Positions 13,801-26,120 of a stretch of 64,000 nt of DNA are shown one piece after another. Position 1 is the stretch's first letter. Each line of letters starts with the position of its first letter. This DNA comes from Marsupella aquatica. Taxonomy: Eukaryota > Marchantiophyta. The translations under genes and the position numbers were made by a program. The DNA lies in assembly GCA_973895155.1 (NCBI GenBank), contig OZ316896.1, positions 15,500,001-15,564,000 of the forward strand, in the 5' to 3' direction. The notes under the pieces are model-generated. The model ran no database searches. It had not been told where the DNA came from and was given only the letters and a program-made list of their open reading frames with translations.

Positions 13801-15539
13801 ACCTCAATAATTTCCTGTATTTCAGTAGGCTGGTACAGCTTTTCTGGATTCCTGTAGAAGGGAGCATGTCACAATGGTGAGCATTTCAGTCACTATGGAA
13901 GCACAATACAACCATGATACAATTTAAATCCAGCTGCCACTCCAAAAACAGCTTCTCTCAGCCTTGGAACTATACAGAATCAATTAAGAAGCCGTGATAT
14001 CAAGGCCACTGAGCCCACCGTCCGGCATAGAACCAAAATGTTACTTCTCCAGAGGTCAGTTGCAGACTGCCCTCACTACTAGGTCTCAGAATTGAAGCTG
14101 ACTTTGTATATATGCGATGGGAGATATAATTGATGGCCTCCCTCCGGAAACCTTAACTAAGAAAACGATCAACACCAAGGACTCACCAAGTTTCAGCATA
14201 TCGTTCATACGCTGCAACAATATCGTCCCTAGTGGCATTGTGCGCCACCTCAAGTACTGCAAGAAGACCCAAACGGCACTTAGAGACTGGAACCTCCGTC
14301 GTAACTCAGACGACTAGACGAAAGTTCAGAACATAGAGTGTGTGCTTTATGTGTAACCTGCAATGCCCAGCAGATTGACCATCTTGATCAAGTGTAACTC
14401 GTTCAAAACCTGCTCTTCCCTCCGATATAAACCTTTTCTTTAATCTTTTCTTTTTTAACTTGAGGGAATGTTACAAGCACTACGAACATTGAGCGCAGGA
14501 CATGGTCAAGCCCCTATCACTTCTCTCACCCAATGTGAGGGGTCAGTCTACAGCATCTCTACTGGTGAATTGTATTCTTCAGGACAAACCTACAAGAAGT
14601 CTCGATACTTCCCACCTGGTCGTCCGTCGGACTTGCAAATTCAAAAAATTCCTCGACGAAGATCACATTGCTCCTTACAACCAACTCTTTGAGAGGTCCA
14701 CTCTAAAAGGCGTCACATTTTGGATTTGTTTTATCTCAAAACTCTAAAAGCTCCAAACTTTCGAGAGAGAGTGTGAACCAGTACTTAATGAGAGCAACGG
14801 CATACTTTAGAGGCAAACCTCAAGCTGAAAGCTATCTCAGCCCAGCTACAGAAATCTTTAAGCATTAGGAGAATTCAGCAATTAAGTGTAGGGGCTGAAT
14901 CCCCAAGCGAACAAGTATTGGTAGCTTTAGCAAGACTAGTAAGGTCCACGTTTGTAGCTCAATTATTCTCCGCTTTGCAATGCAACTCCGTGAAGAATTC
15001 GCAAGGGTTTTGAAAATCGGGGTCGTCAGTTGCTAACGAATTGACATTGCCCGTTAAACCCTCGAATCTGGATAGATTTCTCGTCTTTCCGACCGAGGAC
15101 AAAAATTGGGCGGCTGCAGCTACATTGTCTCAACTTCTTTCCAGAGATCATACCAACAAAATTCGAAAATCCAGAACATGAATTGACCAGCGAACACCAG
15201 CTGATTCGCTAGCCAGCGCAAAGACTGAATATCTCACCGAAAGAGGAGAAGCTACAGGTCATGGCGATACTTGAGAACAGTGATGAACCAAACATGAACA
15301 AAGGTACACACACGCAAACTCGAAACGATGTTTTAAGGTTCGGCAAAACTCCCAAACCACATACCTTCGTAGAGAGGTCGGTCTTGAGCGGTGGCAGCCT
15401 CAGCAGTCGACGCAGCCAAGGCCATGATGACAACCATCACGAAGACGGCCAGCCTCTTCATCGTCATCGCTGTGCTTCTTCCCAAATTTGATGCGCTCCT
15501 TGCGCCCCCACCACCTTCCAATTTCCTCGACAACTCCAT
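7842..15539 (-). CDS. DNAJC16-like: DNAJC16-like ER J-domain/thioredoxin-fold membrane protein, 19 exons
   Basis: Predicted role: ER membrane or luminal J-type co-chaperone; about 769 aa, close to the length of animal DNAJC16. Exons (minus, high to low): 15365-15539, 14187-14256, 13687-13851, 13242-13322, 12958-13164, 12686-12743, 12196-12309, 11880-11937, 11451-~11625, 11016-11051, 10698-10834, 10447-10517, 10166-10219, 9885-10027, 9650-9775, 8808-9053, 8526-8585, 8175-8414, 7842-8012. Apart from exon 3 and the exon 9 start, phases agree at all junctions. Order: signal peptide (MKRLAVFVMVVIMALAAS), J domain (LYEVLEVAHNATRDDIVAAY), thioredoxin fold with cis-Pro (GFPAIVAMQPGC), a second Trx-like half (WYCIIVV, SLAWLDGELQK), a membrane helix (FFPLVLFIALFYGTACYC) and an Ala/Glu-rich tail. 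HPD reads NPE and CxxC reads DxxS. Exon 3 needs an unidentified internal intron of about 77 nt. Start 15539 has a good AUG context; 15467 gives a cleaner signal peptide. Confidence 0.82.
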
Positions 15540-15601
15540 CTTCTCCCTTCTTCTCTTCGCGCAAACGAGAAAGTAATCAGTCAACCCAAAACCCCTCCTC
15601 C

Positions 15602-15609
15602 CTATATAT
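15602..15609 (-). promoter_or_regulatory. TATA box of the DNAJC16-like gene
   Basis: TATATAG on the minus strand lies about 63-70 bp upstream of the 15539 start codon. That would put transcription start near 15575, just ahead of the first in-frame AUG with a good context (AAGATGG). Confidence 0.45.
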
Positions 15610-16763
15610 TGAGCTTACCAGTTTCCATTCATGAACTTGCCCGTCTGCCTACCAGGGTCTGCTCGCCGGCTTAGTGGCTGGCCAGCTACAGAAGTGTATC
15701 TGGAACGACAATCAAATCTATTTTTGATGATTCGCATTTCACACTCCAGAGGCAGAGAGAGTCACAGACGGCGAAATGACCGAATTCCATTGCGTCTTGT
15801 GGCGTGCTTTCCTATGCACATCAACAACAGTCTACAGCACAAGGATGACGAATCGACAAAACCAAGATGCATTTACTCACAGATACAGCAGATAGACGAC
15901 GCGAATCTGATAATGATAAAGATTCGCTCGAGCCTCGACTAACAGGGACGATTCCTGGAGCAACGCGACTAATAAGGTGTCAATGTTACTGTAGTAAGTT
16001 GTAAAGGCTGAGAGGATCTCCAGGGTAGGGTCCAATGCACCTGTAATGTATATGTGCACCTGTAATGTATATCTTTATGGTCCTGAGCATATGGGGCTAC
16101 CATATGCGGACCCGCAATCAAGGTGCCTAAATATACGTTAAGTGGTCATATCCTAAATAAACCATTGGGATTCATCAATCTGGTACAATTGCATATACAG
16201 ATGCTACTTCTGACACCCGTGGCTATGCACTGTGCTCAACTTCAACCCTACAAATACACCGCAAACTACTGCTTAAAATAATGAGATATAGAGCTGCCTA
16301 CCTGGCAAGCCCTGATAAGGGAAGAGCAATAAAAATCATGGAACAACCCTTAACGTCAGTGGATAGGTCCCTCTTGCTTCACGTCCAGGTTATTGTGTCC
16401 AGTACTATTGGTCTGCCAACCAAAGACACTCTTAACTGATTAACTAGTCACACCTTTCCAACAATTCCAATACTACTCTAGTAAGAGATGAAGCAATTGT
16501 GACAAGGGATCACCTACTCAAAATGGCTTGGATCCATTGAACCCTTGCCCTCATTCTTGGTCCTTCCTCACACTCTCTAAGAGTCTTGGACTGATTTTCA
16601 AAATTTTACAAGTTTTGTGAAAAATATCTAAGCAAAGCAAGTGTTGCAAGCTATTAAAAATGATGGGCTGCTCTTTGTGAGGCAATTCATGCTTTTTGTT
16701 GAACCTTCCCCTAAACTTGCTTGACCAGGTATGATTGGTAGCCCTTTGTTGACTAAAAGTGGG

Positions 16764-16864
16764 ATGAAAGGACAAAAGCAGCATCAAAGGAAGGATTATG
16801 AAAGGACAAAGCAGCATCAAAGGAAGGATTATGAAAGGACAAAAGCAGCACCAGAGGAAAGATT
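16764..16864. repeat. Three 33-34-bp tandem units
   Basis: ATGAAAGGACAAA-GCAGCATC and its following AAAGGAAGGATT repeat three times, starting at 16764, 16798 and 16831. The third unit is more diverged. Confidence 0.85.
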
Positions 16865-16969
16865 TTCTTAAAAACGTTTTTGGCACCCAGCCGTCAATGT
16901 AAAAAGAGTTTCAAAAGAAGCACCAAATATTAAAAAACCATTACTTTTTTGATAGGTCCATTGACGTCA

Positions 16970-17188
16970 AACTTTGTCTCAACCAGAAATAAACTTTGAT
17001 TTCATTTAATCTCAACAACAAAAATTTCTCAACATTCTAGTGGGATGGTTGTTCTGACGTCCAGTGTCTTGACCTAAAAACTTTGTCTCAACCAGAAATA
17101 AACTTTGATTTCTGTTAATCTCAACAACAAAAATCTCTCAACATTCAAGTGGGATGGTTGTTCTGACGTCTATTGTCTTGACATAAAT
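16970..17188. repeat. 109-bp tandem duplication
   Basis: Two head-to-tail copies start AACTTTGTCTCAACCAGAAA at 16970 and 17079, with only a handful of substitutions between them. Confidence 0.88.
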
Positions 17189-20100
17189 ATTTTGTAAACA
17201 TGAGGTCAAACCATCACATCCACAAAACTCAGAAACAAAAGAACATGTCACAAATGTGTATAGACCATGAAATGGTATGTATGTAATGGAGGCGAGAACT
17301 TCTGTATATAAAGGAGTAATAAAAATTACTCTAGTCAAATGAAAATTAAAAAGATGTTACGATTGGTTTGGAGCATCTAAGGGCCATTTCTGAATTCATA
17401 CAAAATGACAATATATTTTGATAGAGCTCTGCCTTAATAGCAATTCAAGAAAAACTAATAGGCAATCAGGACTAGGGGGCCCCACTCAAAGGGAATCTTA
17501 TACCACACACAACATTTTTAGGTCATAAAACCTAGAATATAAGAAAAACATTTTTACTACTTGTGCCCCTATCTTTGTGAAATAGGATAGGAATATTCCC
17601 CAATCTTTGTTTTTAAAACTTGTATCTTTTCATGGAATGCTCAAAATTGAATTTAAACACTTTTTATGTTCTTCCACAAAGAATTATCAGTCTTTCTCTA
17701 AACACACTAGAAAAGTCCTAAACTTATTTGTGTGTGATAGGTTGGAAGAAAATAAGTGCAGACTCCGAGAATGAGGAAAACCAATCTAGTACGTAGTGCG
17801 TAAAGCAAAAGGTGCCTTGAACAATTGGCTTTGATTCAAAAAAACATCTAGGTTTGCCCTACAAGAAAAAGAGTCAACTATGACCTAATTGGGTCCTATG
17901 TGGGCAAACCAAACTCAAATCACAAGCCAACACAACCACACTGGAACCAAAGACATGCTTTCATGCGAGGTACTGAGGTACATGGCAGGTGGAACCAACA
18001 GCCACGTACGTAGGCATGACATTGCTCAAAACTATTTACTTACACTATTTATAAACTTGACTGATTTATTGAAAGGTTTGCATATATGTCTTTGAATGAA
18101 ACATTGAGGCTTGGATGGACCTCCACATTTGCAAAAATGCTCTGATAGAATTTTGAAACCTGGATGGATTGCAGAAAATTTTGTTTCCAGCTCATAAATT
18201 ACTGTATTTTATACCAACTGGTGAAATGTGGACATATGTTCTTGGATGCCAAACTAAGTTAGTTGCTCCAAATCTTTCAGAAGCACAAACTGTGGACAGC
18301 AAGTGATGGATTAAACTTTAGAAATTCTCTGGACTATCTTAATTCCTCATGAACACGAGAGCTATTAGATTAGTTGCAAAGAACTTTCCCAAGCCAAGCC
18401 AAACTAGCCCAAAAATACCCAATTCTGTGGGATACCAAGTGAGTTCTTGAAGGTCAAACTTTGGTATTGAAATTGAGAAGGGTCTACACAGGTGTCATGG
18501 CCCAAGGGGTTATGGTTCATGGGCTTGGTCCCTGGGAGCATCTGTTTCCTTTGAACTCAGAACACGTGTGGCGTGGTGTGGCGCTCTCTCTAGATTAATT
18601 GTGTTCACCTGTCAATGGGGTGTTTCCAGTATTTAGATTCATTTTCTCTAAAATGCAGAAATTTCTAGATCCAAATCATGGCAATAAAGGCTTTCCATGT
18701 ATGTCTTTACAGTAGACTGGAAGCCTGTCATTTTGTGTTTCTATGTAGATAAAGTATTTAAGTGAATCCTTACTAGTAATACAGGGTGTTAAAAAGACGG
18801 AGAAATTTACACATAAGGAGGTGTTTCGCCAATCCTCTTCTATATGTCTGGAAAAATGAACTCTTAATTGTTTTTGAAAGGAACTCTTACAACTTTGCAA
18901 TGTTTCTCAGTGAAGCTAAGGAATATTCTAATACACTTGGAAGATATTACTCAAACAAATCAGCCTTAACAACATTTCCCTGTGCTTCATTATCTACAGT
19001 TTCCATCCAAAACTTAGTCTGGGGCTTAAACTGGCACTGGCCACATACAACAGGAAGTGTCCAAGACATTCCCCTTTTCCCACATTCTACTAACTCCTTT
19101 CCCCTACTGTGTCAGTTTGATCCACAATTTCAGGAGGTGTTACTATCAATGGTGAAAGGTGGTGGATCCAGGTTTTGTCACGTTTAGTGGCGGTTCAAGC
19201 TCAAAAATAGTTCCCTTCTTTAGTTCTTTACAATTTCTACGAGCCCTCTGCCCATATGTTGCACGGCGCAAGGAGGGCCGGCCCAGAGGGAGTCGGGCAT
19301 TTATGGGGCAGCATGAAGCACAGGGGTGCACATTTTCTCCATCAATGGTTAGGGAAACAAGCCAATCAAATCCAAGGACTGTAGATCTTTCCCGCCCAAG
19401 AGCTATTTTATATGACAAGGAAGGACAAAAAAAAGTGGGATCCCTTATTATAGTTGTAGATATGTATGACTGCTCCGCCTGGGGACTTTACTGAGTGCCA
19501 CTTGTACCCTCTTGGAGTGTTCTTGTTTAATCCATCTATACCTTCTTCCAGACCATAAGAAAGGTTCTTCAACATCTGAAACTAAACAAAATATCCAAAA
19601 ATACTTAAATTGTCCAACGTACGCATTATTGCCTCAATTGCATACCTACAGGTTTGGACCTATTTTACCACAAGTAGACTCTGTCTAAGTGCAAGTTTTT
19701 AGGAAGGACCAGGCCATAAGTGCAATTCTGGAAGGCTTCCCCCTTATGCATATGTATCATTGCAAAGTACTGTTGGCATTATGGCTTTGACTTCGAAACT
19801 CTTTGCCCGGTCCAGTCCTTACAATGATGCAGCTTCATGATCAGCACTCAAGGATAATCTAGTCCCCACAGGCGGAACCGAGATTTGCTCCATAAAATAT
19901 GCCACATGTGAGAGCTAAGTTGCATGCTACCTCCTCCGTAACTGGAAAAAGTTGTACCACTTATTAGTAAGTGCGGTGTATATTATTGTAATGCTCGGGT
20001 GGACCACTCCCATGAACCCTGCAACCCAGATGTACTGAGTCAATGTTAACCATAATAATGTGCATCGTTTTACCAAAGGAAAACTGCTCAAAACCACTCA

Positions 20101-23100
20101 GATGAACTTTGCAACCCAGATATACAGAGTCACTGTTGATTGTAGTAGTTTGGATTTAAAAAAAGAAGGAAAATTGCTGTCTCGAGTACAAAAATAGTCT
20201 ATTTTAGTCCATCCCAGGTATTTTGTCAAACATTTAAATGCTTGGGGGCTTCAGTTTTGCTATGTGTTCATCATGTACAAGTGTCTATGTACAATTGTAG
20301 AGGATCGGCTTGCACATTAGATATTTGTCATTTAACGCAGCTCCAGAAATATTTATGACAGTGCAAGAAATTTTCCCACATAAAAGTATAGGAACCAAGA
20401 GTCTACCTGCACATACCAACGGTTTGGAAAACACACACAGTGCTCGTAAAGGGACTGCATTTCCACATTTGTTAAAGTATCCAGCCCAAAGAAATAGACT
20501 CCAGTTCCTCATACTCTCTCAGTTTCAACATGTGTAGAAACAACATCTAATGGTGAAAACAAAACTACCATTACATATACAAAGTTGAATTCCTTACGAA
20601 GTGAGGGCAATCCGTTCACTGTGGAGGGGGCCATGGCGATTGGCCTAGTGGATTCCATTATCATCGATTGGTGGACATCATGAAGAGAAATCATGAAGGC
20701 AGACGAAGTACAATGCACATTGTCAGTCTGCAGTCCATTGTAAGCTTTCTCAAGAATAATGCAGACGAAGCAGCCATTTTGTCAGCTACGAAAAGTCGGT
20801 GACAATATCTTCCACTGCTAGGACTCCTCATCATTCAGCATATGTTCGGAGAAAGACTTGCTAAACAGGAAGTTACCCGAGTCCATTTATGCCCATAGAA
20901 TTGAAGCATAGCGTCATTGTTCGCAACTCCTCCACGAAACAATCCCCCAGGAACGAGAAGATTTATTGATTGGCCACGCGACTGAGCAGTTTGAGAAATG
21001 AACGTCAACAGAAAGATACTTTTGTTCTGTACCATGACACTCGAATAGTAACTCAGTACCCTAGTCACAGTGTTACGTTGAAGTCTGACCAAAAAAAACC
21101 AGGAGGAAAACGCAAGGATTACGAACGAGGACTACTTCAGAGAATCACACAATTCATTCTCGAGAAAGCTGTGAATGTAGTTGGAAGTTGGAACATACAG
21201 CTGAGCTGAGTTAGATGATGAACAAAGAGAATCATCTTTTGTTCCACTTGAAAGATGAAAACACGCGCTCGTACTCACACTGCATGATGGTTCCTCGGTT
21301 CCGATTTGCTGTCTTTGCGAATTGCGACCCACTTGCGACATTCAATTTACTCCATCCTCACAATTCTGATCTCAGCTTTCTAAACAGTGAGTAATCGGTT
21401 AGTTTCGTCTTTTCCCTGCAGAGTGCCGACGCAGAGACAGGGCCACAGGGGGAAAGAGATCACTTTGTATCAGTCACAACAGTGGACTTTCGCAACGGTC
21501 CCACAATAGTCGAGGCCAGCGCCAATCTGTTACAAGACAGGCGGAAGTAGAGCTGAACAGCAGCTTCGTATCTGGGTATGTGCGAATCAAGGACAACCTC
21601 ATCAGCATGCACTTGAGCGCTCGAGCTTGTCCTATCTATCGAACTCATCGAAAAGTGAAGAAATTGCAGACTGCATCTTTCCCCGTGTTGCATCTTTCCC
21701 CGTGTTTTACGGTGGGTCGCCACGATCTGGCTTGCGTGGCAAAATTGGAGAGCGCAACGATCAACGCTACAGGTGATCTTCAATTTAAACTACTCATTTA
21801 ACTATCCACGCAGGATTGCCCATCAAAATACAGTATCATACTGCAGAATTGCAGGAGAGACATGTAACAGTTTCGTTTTGAACAGTGTGAAATCAGCTCT
21901 GGTCACGTTTACCGTCTAGATGCGAGCCGATTCGACAGTTGTCTTCCATTCACAATCTTGGAACAACGAGCCGCAAGAGGAGCTCAGCAAGGCAAACGCG
22001 TTCAGAAGCAACACGGTTGCGTGCTGTAATTGTCGACATTACCTCTAAAACTTTGGCTAGATATGCAAGGAAATGAGCCATCATTTGGAATCAAATTCGA
22101 GTGGTGTTGACCCTGAAGTGGAAGTGCATCCTCTAATTTTTCCAAAATTACCGACTGTTGAACAAAACATTCTGCAACCACTGTTTGAATGAGAACGCGC
22201 ATTGTATAATCCCACTACTGCAAACAATATACAAGTAGTTGCTGCAGACGCACCATGGTATTCTACAGTTGATACAGAGCGAATAGGAAATTATCTGGTG
22301 TATTATGGGAGATGTTCCAACTCGCAACCAAACAACCATCCGTAGTGATATCACACTCCAGAGATCTTTTCAAAAGACCCTCGCCCTCCCAAGAAGTTCG
22401 TCAAAGAACAAATTTTAATAGTAGCACTAGGAGATGTTCGGAACCATCATTCGTATGCAAAACATCCGCACCACACATGGAACCGGGAGGAAGAATGGCG
22501 ACTCGTCAATGCTGCTGGTGAATCCCAAAGATTTAGTAGCATAGCACTGTTCGTCGCTGATACACAGAGCACACCCGGTTGATTAACTGTGAAATAGACT
22601 AGCCCTTCGAGTGACCAGTAGGCGCTAGTGACCGTTCATAGCATTGCGTGAAATGTACCAACTATGATTTTCACAATCTCACCCGCCATCGAAGAATGAG
22701 GTAAATTATCTGGTGCACGGAGACGGATGTTACCTACAAGTATGGCCGAGTGGCTGGATACCTAACTCGGTCAGCCAAACTTCAGTATCAGAGACATATC
22801 GTTCAGATTCCCTATTGAAGCGAGGAGTAGACCTCAATCCGGTGGGCAGAACGTCGAAAACGCCCAAGTTTTAGAGTCGGCAATGTCGCAAAAGACAAGA
22901 GCCGATCACGAGACAGAACAGCCTGCTCCTCCGACGAGTTTGATCGACGATTGGCATCTCCTCCGGCGAGTATCATCAATCAGGGATTGACAACACATTC
23001 GAATGGATTGCGACAGCTCCGAAGACGGAGGTGTTCGGACAAGCTGTACACATTGATCTTTGCAAAATGAACTCTTCTTGAGCAAATTCACGCGACGCAA

Positions 23101-23192
23101 CTGCGTGTCTTCACCCTCCCCGTCCACTTTCGTCTCTTTGACTGCCCCCTATTCTTCCCAAAACTTGTAGAAGTCCTAGTGGACAAGCGTAG

Positions 23193-23624
23193 CTAAGAGA
23201 TCTTTTCTATTAATACGGACTCCTGACTAGCAGAACTTTTCTTGACGAATTCAATGCAATCGGCAATGGCATCCGACGAGTAAGACGTTTGGGAATTGCA
23301 TTTGTAGAAAGGGGAAACTGCAGCCTGGTCGGGTTTCCTGTGAGCGAGAACTAGGCGCCAGTAAGAGTCACGCATCTTCTCGTAGAGGTGCACCGGTGAG
23401 AGGATCTGAATTCGCACTCGAGGAAGAACAAGGCGTATCCGCATTAATTTCATGCCAAGTTTCCCCTTTCGATTTTGCTTCCTCTCCGGCATTTCGAGCC
23501 TGTAATTCGAGTAGGTGTCGTGGTAATATGCGTCGCCATATCGCTGCTGGTCGAGAGGGGAGAAGAACATGGTCCTGCCTTCCATTGGAATCCCCGGATG
23601 GGAATACTTCCGTCTTTTCCACAT
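23193..23624 (-). CDS. Hypothetical basic protein, single exon
   Basis: A 143-144-codon open frame reads through a region of mixed codon use. The protein has an aromatic N-terminal part (QQRYGDAYYHDTYSNYRLEM), a strongly basic centre (PERKQNRKGKLGMKL), and a segment SPVHLYEKMRDSYWRLVLAH followed by a Ser/Cys-rich tail. The basic block followed by SPVxLxxKxRDxY resembles small plant proteins of unknown function, but I cannot name a family. An ATG at 23585 is an alternative start. An overlapping 84-codon frame on the same strand (23368-23622) is a rival reading. No introns, TATA box or operon-like context support it, so it may be an exon of a larger gene or not coding. Confidence 0.3.
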   Translation of the reverse strand: MWKRRKYSHPGIPMEGRTMFFSPLDQQRYGDAYYHDTYSNYRLEMPERKQNRKGKLGMKLMRIRLVLPRVRIQILSPVHLYEKMRDSYWRLVLAHRKPDQAAVSPFYKCNSQTSYSSDAIADCIEFVKKSSASQESVLIEKIS

Positions 23625-25504
23625 CAAGAACTAAGCAGGCCCTCGGATCAGAAGTAAATGGAGCTGTAACGCGATTCGGAAGAGAATCACTAAAGCTCTA
23701 TCCGGAACAAGATGTGGATCGTGACTTAAAAGGCAATCCTGGCTTAAGAGAGCAGAAAAAATTACACACGGCCAATGAGATTAGATGAGAAAAGAACTAC
23801 CGCCAGAGCTCAAAGAGTGGCCAGCTCTGAGGATCAGTCCCCGCTACATTCCGGCACTCCACCCCAGCTAGATTTTTCTAAGGTCATGGAGGTACCATAA
23901 AACCTGCGCACTTTCATGCTTCGAATGGGTAGACTCAAAACTGCCTTGTCCTCCCCGCGCAACGAAATGTGGAATTATTCTCGAACAGTTCCTGAATTCC
24001 AGTGCTATAAACTATATCATCCTTGACAGAGTCAGATCTTTCCTGGAAGAATGTTAATCTCCTTCCAAACACCTCCCTCTCAATATGTCGGGGAACCTCC
24101 ACGACGCAAACAGCATGCCACGCTCTCCTCAATTGCACAAGAGCCTCGCACGAAAACGTCCAACAACAGTCATCGATGCCCACCCGCTCCGCATCGTCCT
24201 CGCTCTCGAGCTCGTGCTCACTTCCACCCGGCTCACTTGCCCCTCTGGCCGCTACTACTGTGCTTCCACTACTGTACACTGTGCCCAGTCCAGCTTTGCT
24301 AGACACAATGTGGGCCTTGCTATTCGCGAGCTCACAGAATCACAGTGTTTGGCTGGCTCTGTCTTCTTGGTGCCTCTCTGACTCCATCAAAGTGCTCTCC
24401 AGTATCTTCGTCAATTTTTCGAGTGCGGCTGTGCTCGGCTTGAAATGCGATCCTCTTCACTGATAATTGCTTCCGTGAATCGACCTCGTCCTGTAGAATG
24501 CTCGTCGCATAAGGCTAGTTTCGCGCCTTTGCGCAGACCACCATCAGCCGATCCAGAGCTCGACGAGAGCGCAATCACAATGCTGACTGAGTGACTGACC
24601 TTAACACTTGACAGACTGATGTTACTTTGAGGCCGGTGGAGAATATGAATGAATGAGATCTATGACTGCAGCCGACACAGGTCGTGCTGGCAAATCTACT
24701 ACCTCTACGAGCTGCCACCCTCCCCATCTTCGAATCGAGACACCTGTACTACAAACTATCTTCATGACTGCAAGAATCAATTTCTCTCATTAAGTGGTCG
24801 TTCGTTCATTCCACTTTCCCGCAAAGAAAAGTGCTCTGCTGCGCGTGCCAGCGACGCCCAAGCAGGGACGGTATGCCGAGGAGTGAAGACCACCACCGTC
24901 CCTTGCTGCACTCAACTGGGACGTCCTTCACTCTTCGTAGGGGGAGGTGGACGGCGCTAGACGTAAGGTAGACGGTGCTCCAACTGCAGTCAGGCATTGC
25001 AAGTCAGGCGTCGCCGCGTGTTCTGTATATGCCGCATGGACTTGTTGTACAGAACGGCACATACTTGGTAAGTACCAATTACGTATGGGATACAGTTAGT
25101 CTGGGACAGGGTTACTATAGTATCCCTGTGACCAGAAAATGTGTAAAAGTTGACTGGCGGCAGCACACAGCTTTTCCAAGCATTTACTGGAGGGTTCGGG
25201 CTAGAATCATTGCCCAGACTAGCTTTATGGTATTTAATTGTTGTTCCGGAAAAGGGTACCAACTGCAATTTTTCAGGCAAAAAATTATGAAAATAGCAAA
25301 CTACTTTCAAAAATGCGTAGGTAACGGTAACCTGGAGTCTCAACTGCAATTTTGAAGAATAAATTTACTACATATTTCAATGAGTGATTTTGATTGTCCA
25401 TCTTTCCAATCGACAGGCTTTGTAAGAGACCTTGTGAGGATTATTTATTTCTGACACTGTACTTTATGTGGTTGCTCCAGCCTCAAGGTCGGGACTATAG
25501 TGAA
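23625..25504. other. Intergenic DNA, ambiguous coding potential at 23.9-24.5 kb
   Basis: Around 23935-24463 both strands carry long open frames (123 codons minus, 146 codons plus). Only one could be real and neither has recognisable motifs. The right edge is the 3' insertion border of the large Helitron (T|CTAG on the minus strand). Confidence 0.4.
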
Positions 25505-25531
25505 CTAGCTCAATACCCGTACGTTGCACAA
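25505..25531 (-). other. Helitron 3' terminal hairpin and CTAG end
   Basis: Reading the minus strand, TGCAACGTACGGGTATTGAG is followed by CTAG and host T. The CAACGT..GTATTG arms are the diverged form of the CAATGC-ACAG-GCATTG hairpin seen in the copies ending at 5422 and 43010. In Helitrons this structure acts as the rolling-circle termination signal. Confidence 0.75.
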
Positions 25532-25585
25532 AAGAAGTCGTGGCGGCCAAGATGTCGTGTCGGCCAAGATATCGTTGAGAAAAAA

Positions 25586-25955
25586 AGATGTGTTGGCCAA
25601 GATGTCGTGTCTGCCAAAAAGTCATGGAGAGAAAAGATGTCGTGCCAGCCAAGCGGTCGTGGAGAGAAAAGATGTTGTGCCAGCCAAGAGGTCGTGGAGA
25701 GAAAAGATGTTATGCCGGCCAAGCGGTCGTGGAGAGAAAAAAATGTCGTGCCAGCCAAGCGATCGTGGAGAGAAAAGATGTTGTGTCAGCCAAGAGGTCG
25801 TGGAGAGAAAAGATGTCATGCCGGCCAAGCGGTCGTGGAGACAAAAGATGTTGTGCCGGCCAAGAGGTCATGGAGAGAAAAGATGTCGTGCCGGCCAAGA
25901 GGTGTTGAGAGAAAAGATGTTATGTTGCCCAAGAAGTTGTTGAGAAAAAAATTGG
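25586..25955 (-). repeat. 35-bp minisatellite beside the Helitron 3' end
   Basis: About ten units of 35 bp are built on GTCGTGGAGAGAAAAGATGT followed by YGTGCCRGCCAAGMG. Successive units start at 25621 and 25656 and so on. Each is roughly twice the 18-bp GATGTC..GAGAAAA monomer of the small Helitrons. Because 35 is not a multiple of three, all three frames stay open and produce spurious reading frames. Confidence 0.9.
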
Positions 25956-26120
25956 CTAAGTATAAAAATGTTGTGAGTACAATATGGTCAATAAGTAAAA
26001 CATGTCATTAGTCAAAGACATTATGAAGTAAAAGATGTTGTTAAATACAAAAGTGAAAGAATAACATTCACACTTGATACAATATTTTGAAGAGAATACA
26101 CATATGAGGTCTTTATTGAT

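Larger units (their letters stand above)
15610..23192. other. Intergenic DNA with short tandem repeats, no supported gene
   Basis: Reading frames up to 133 codons occur (for example 18786-19187 plus), but none has domain-like composition or splice partners. Tandem duplications lie at 16764-16864 and 16970-17188. A diverged duplication around GCAACCCAGAT lies near 20020-20130. Part of 22.6-23.19 kb is probably the 3' flank of the weak gene at 23193-23624. Confidence 0.45.

Noticed and set aside
18786-19187. 133-codon plus-strand frame
   Set aside because: No domain or biased composition, and no splice context; its length is within chance for A/T-moderate intergenic DNA.
22740-22830. tRNA-like A box (TGGCCGAGTGG) followed by GTTCAGATTCC
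   Set aside because: The spacing is Ser/Leu-like, but no pairing acceptor stem or anticodon arm forms, and the B box is off by one base.
24023-24463. 146-codon plus frame and 123-codon minus frame over the same bases
   Set aside because: They compete, show no recognised motif and lack splice partners, so neither is supported as a gene.
25394-26011. 205-codon plus-strand frame rich in GREKRC-type repeats
   Set aside because: It lies across the 35-bp Helitron minisatellite, where all three frames are open (205, 139 and 106 codons). The repeat creates it.
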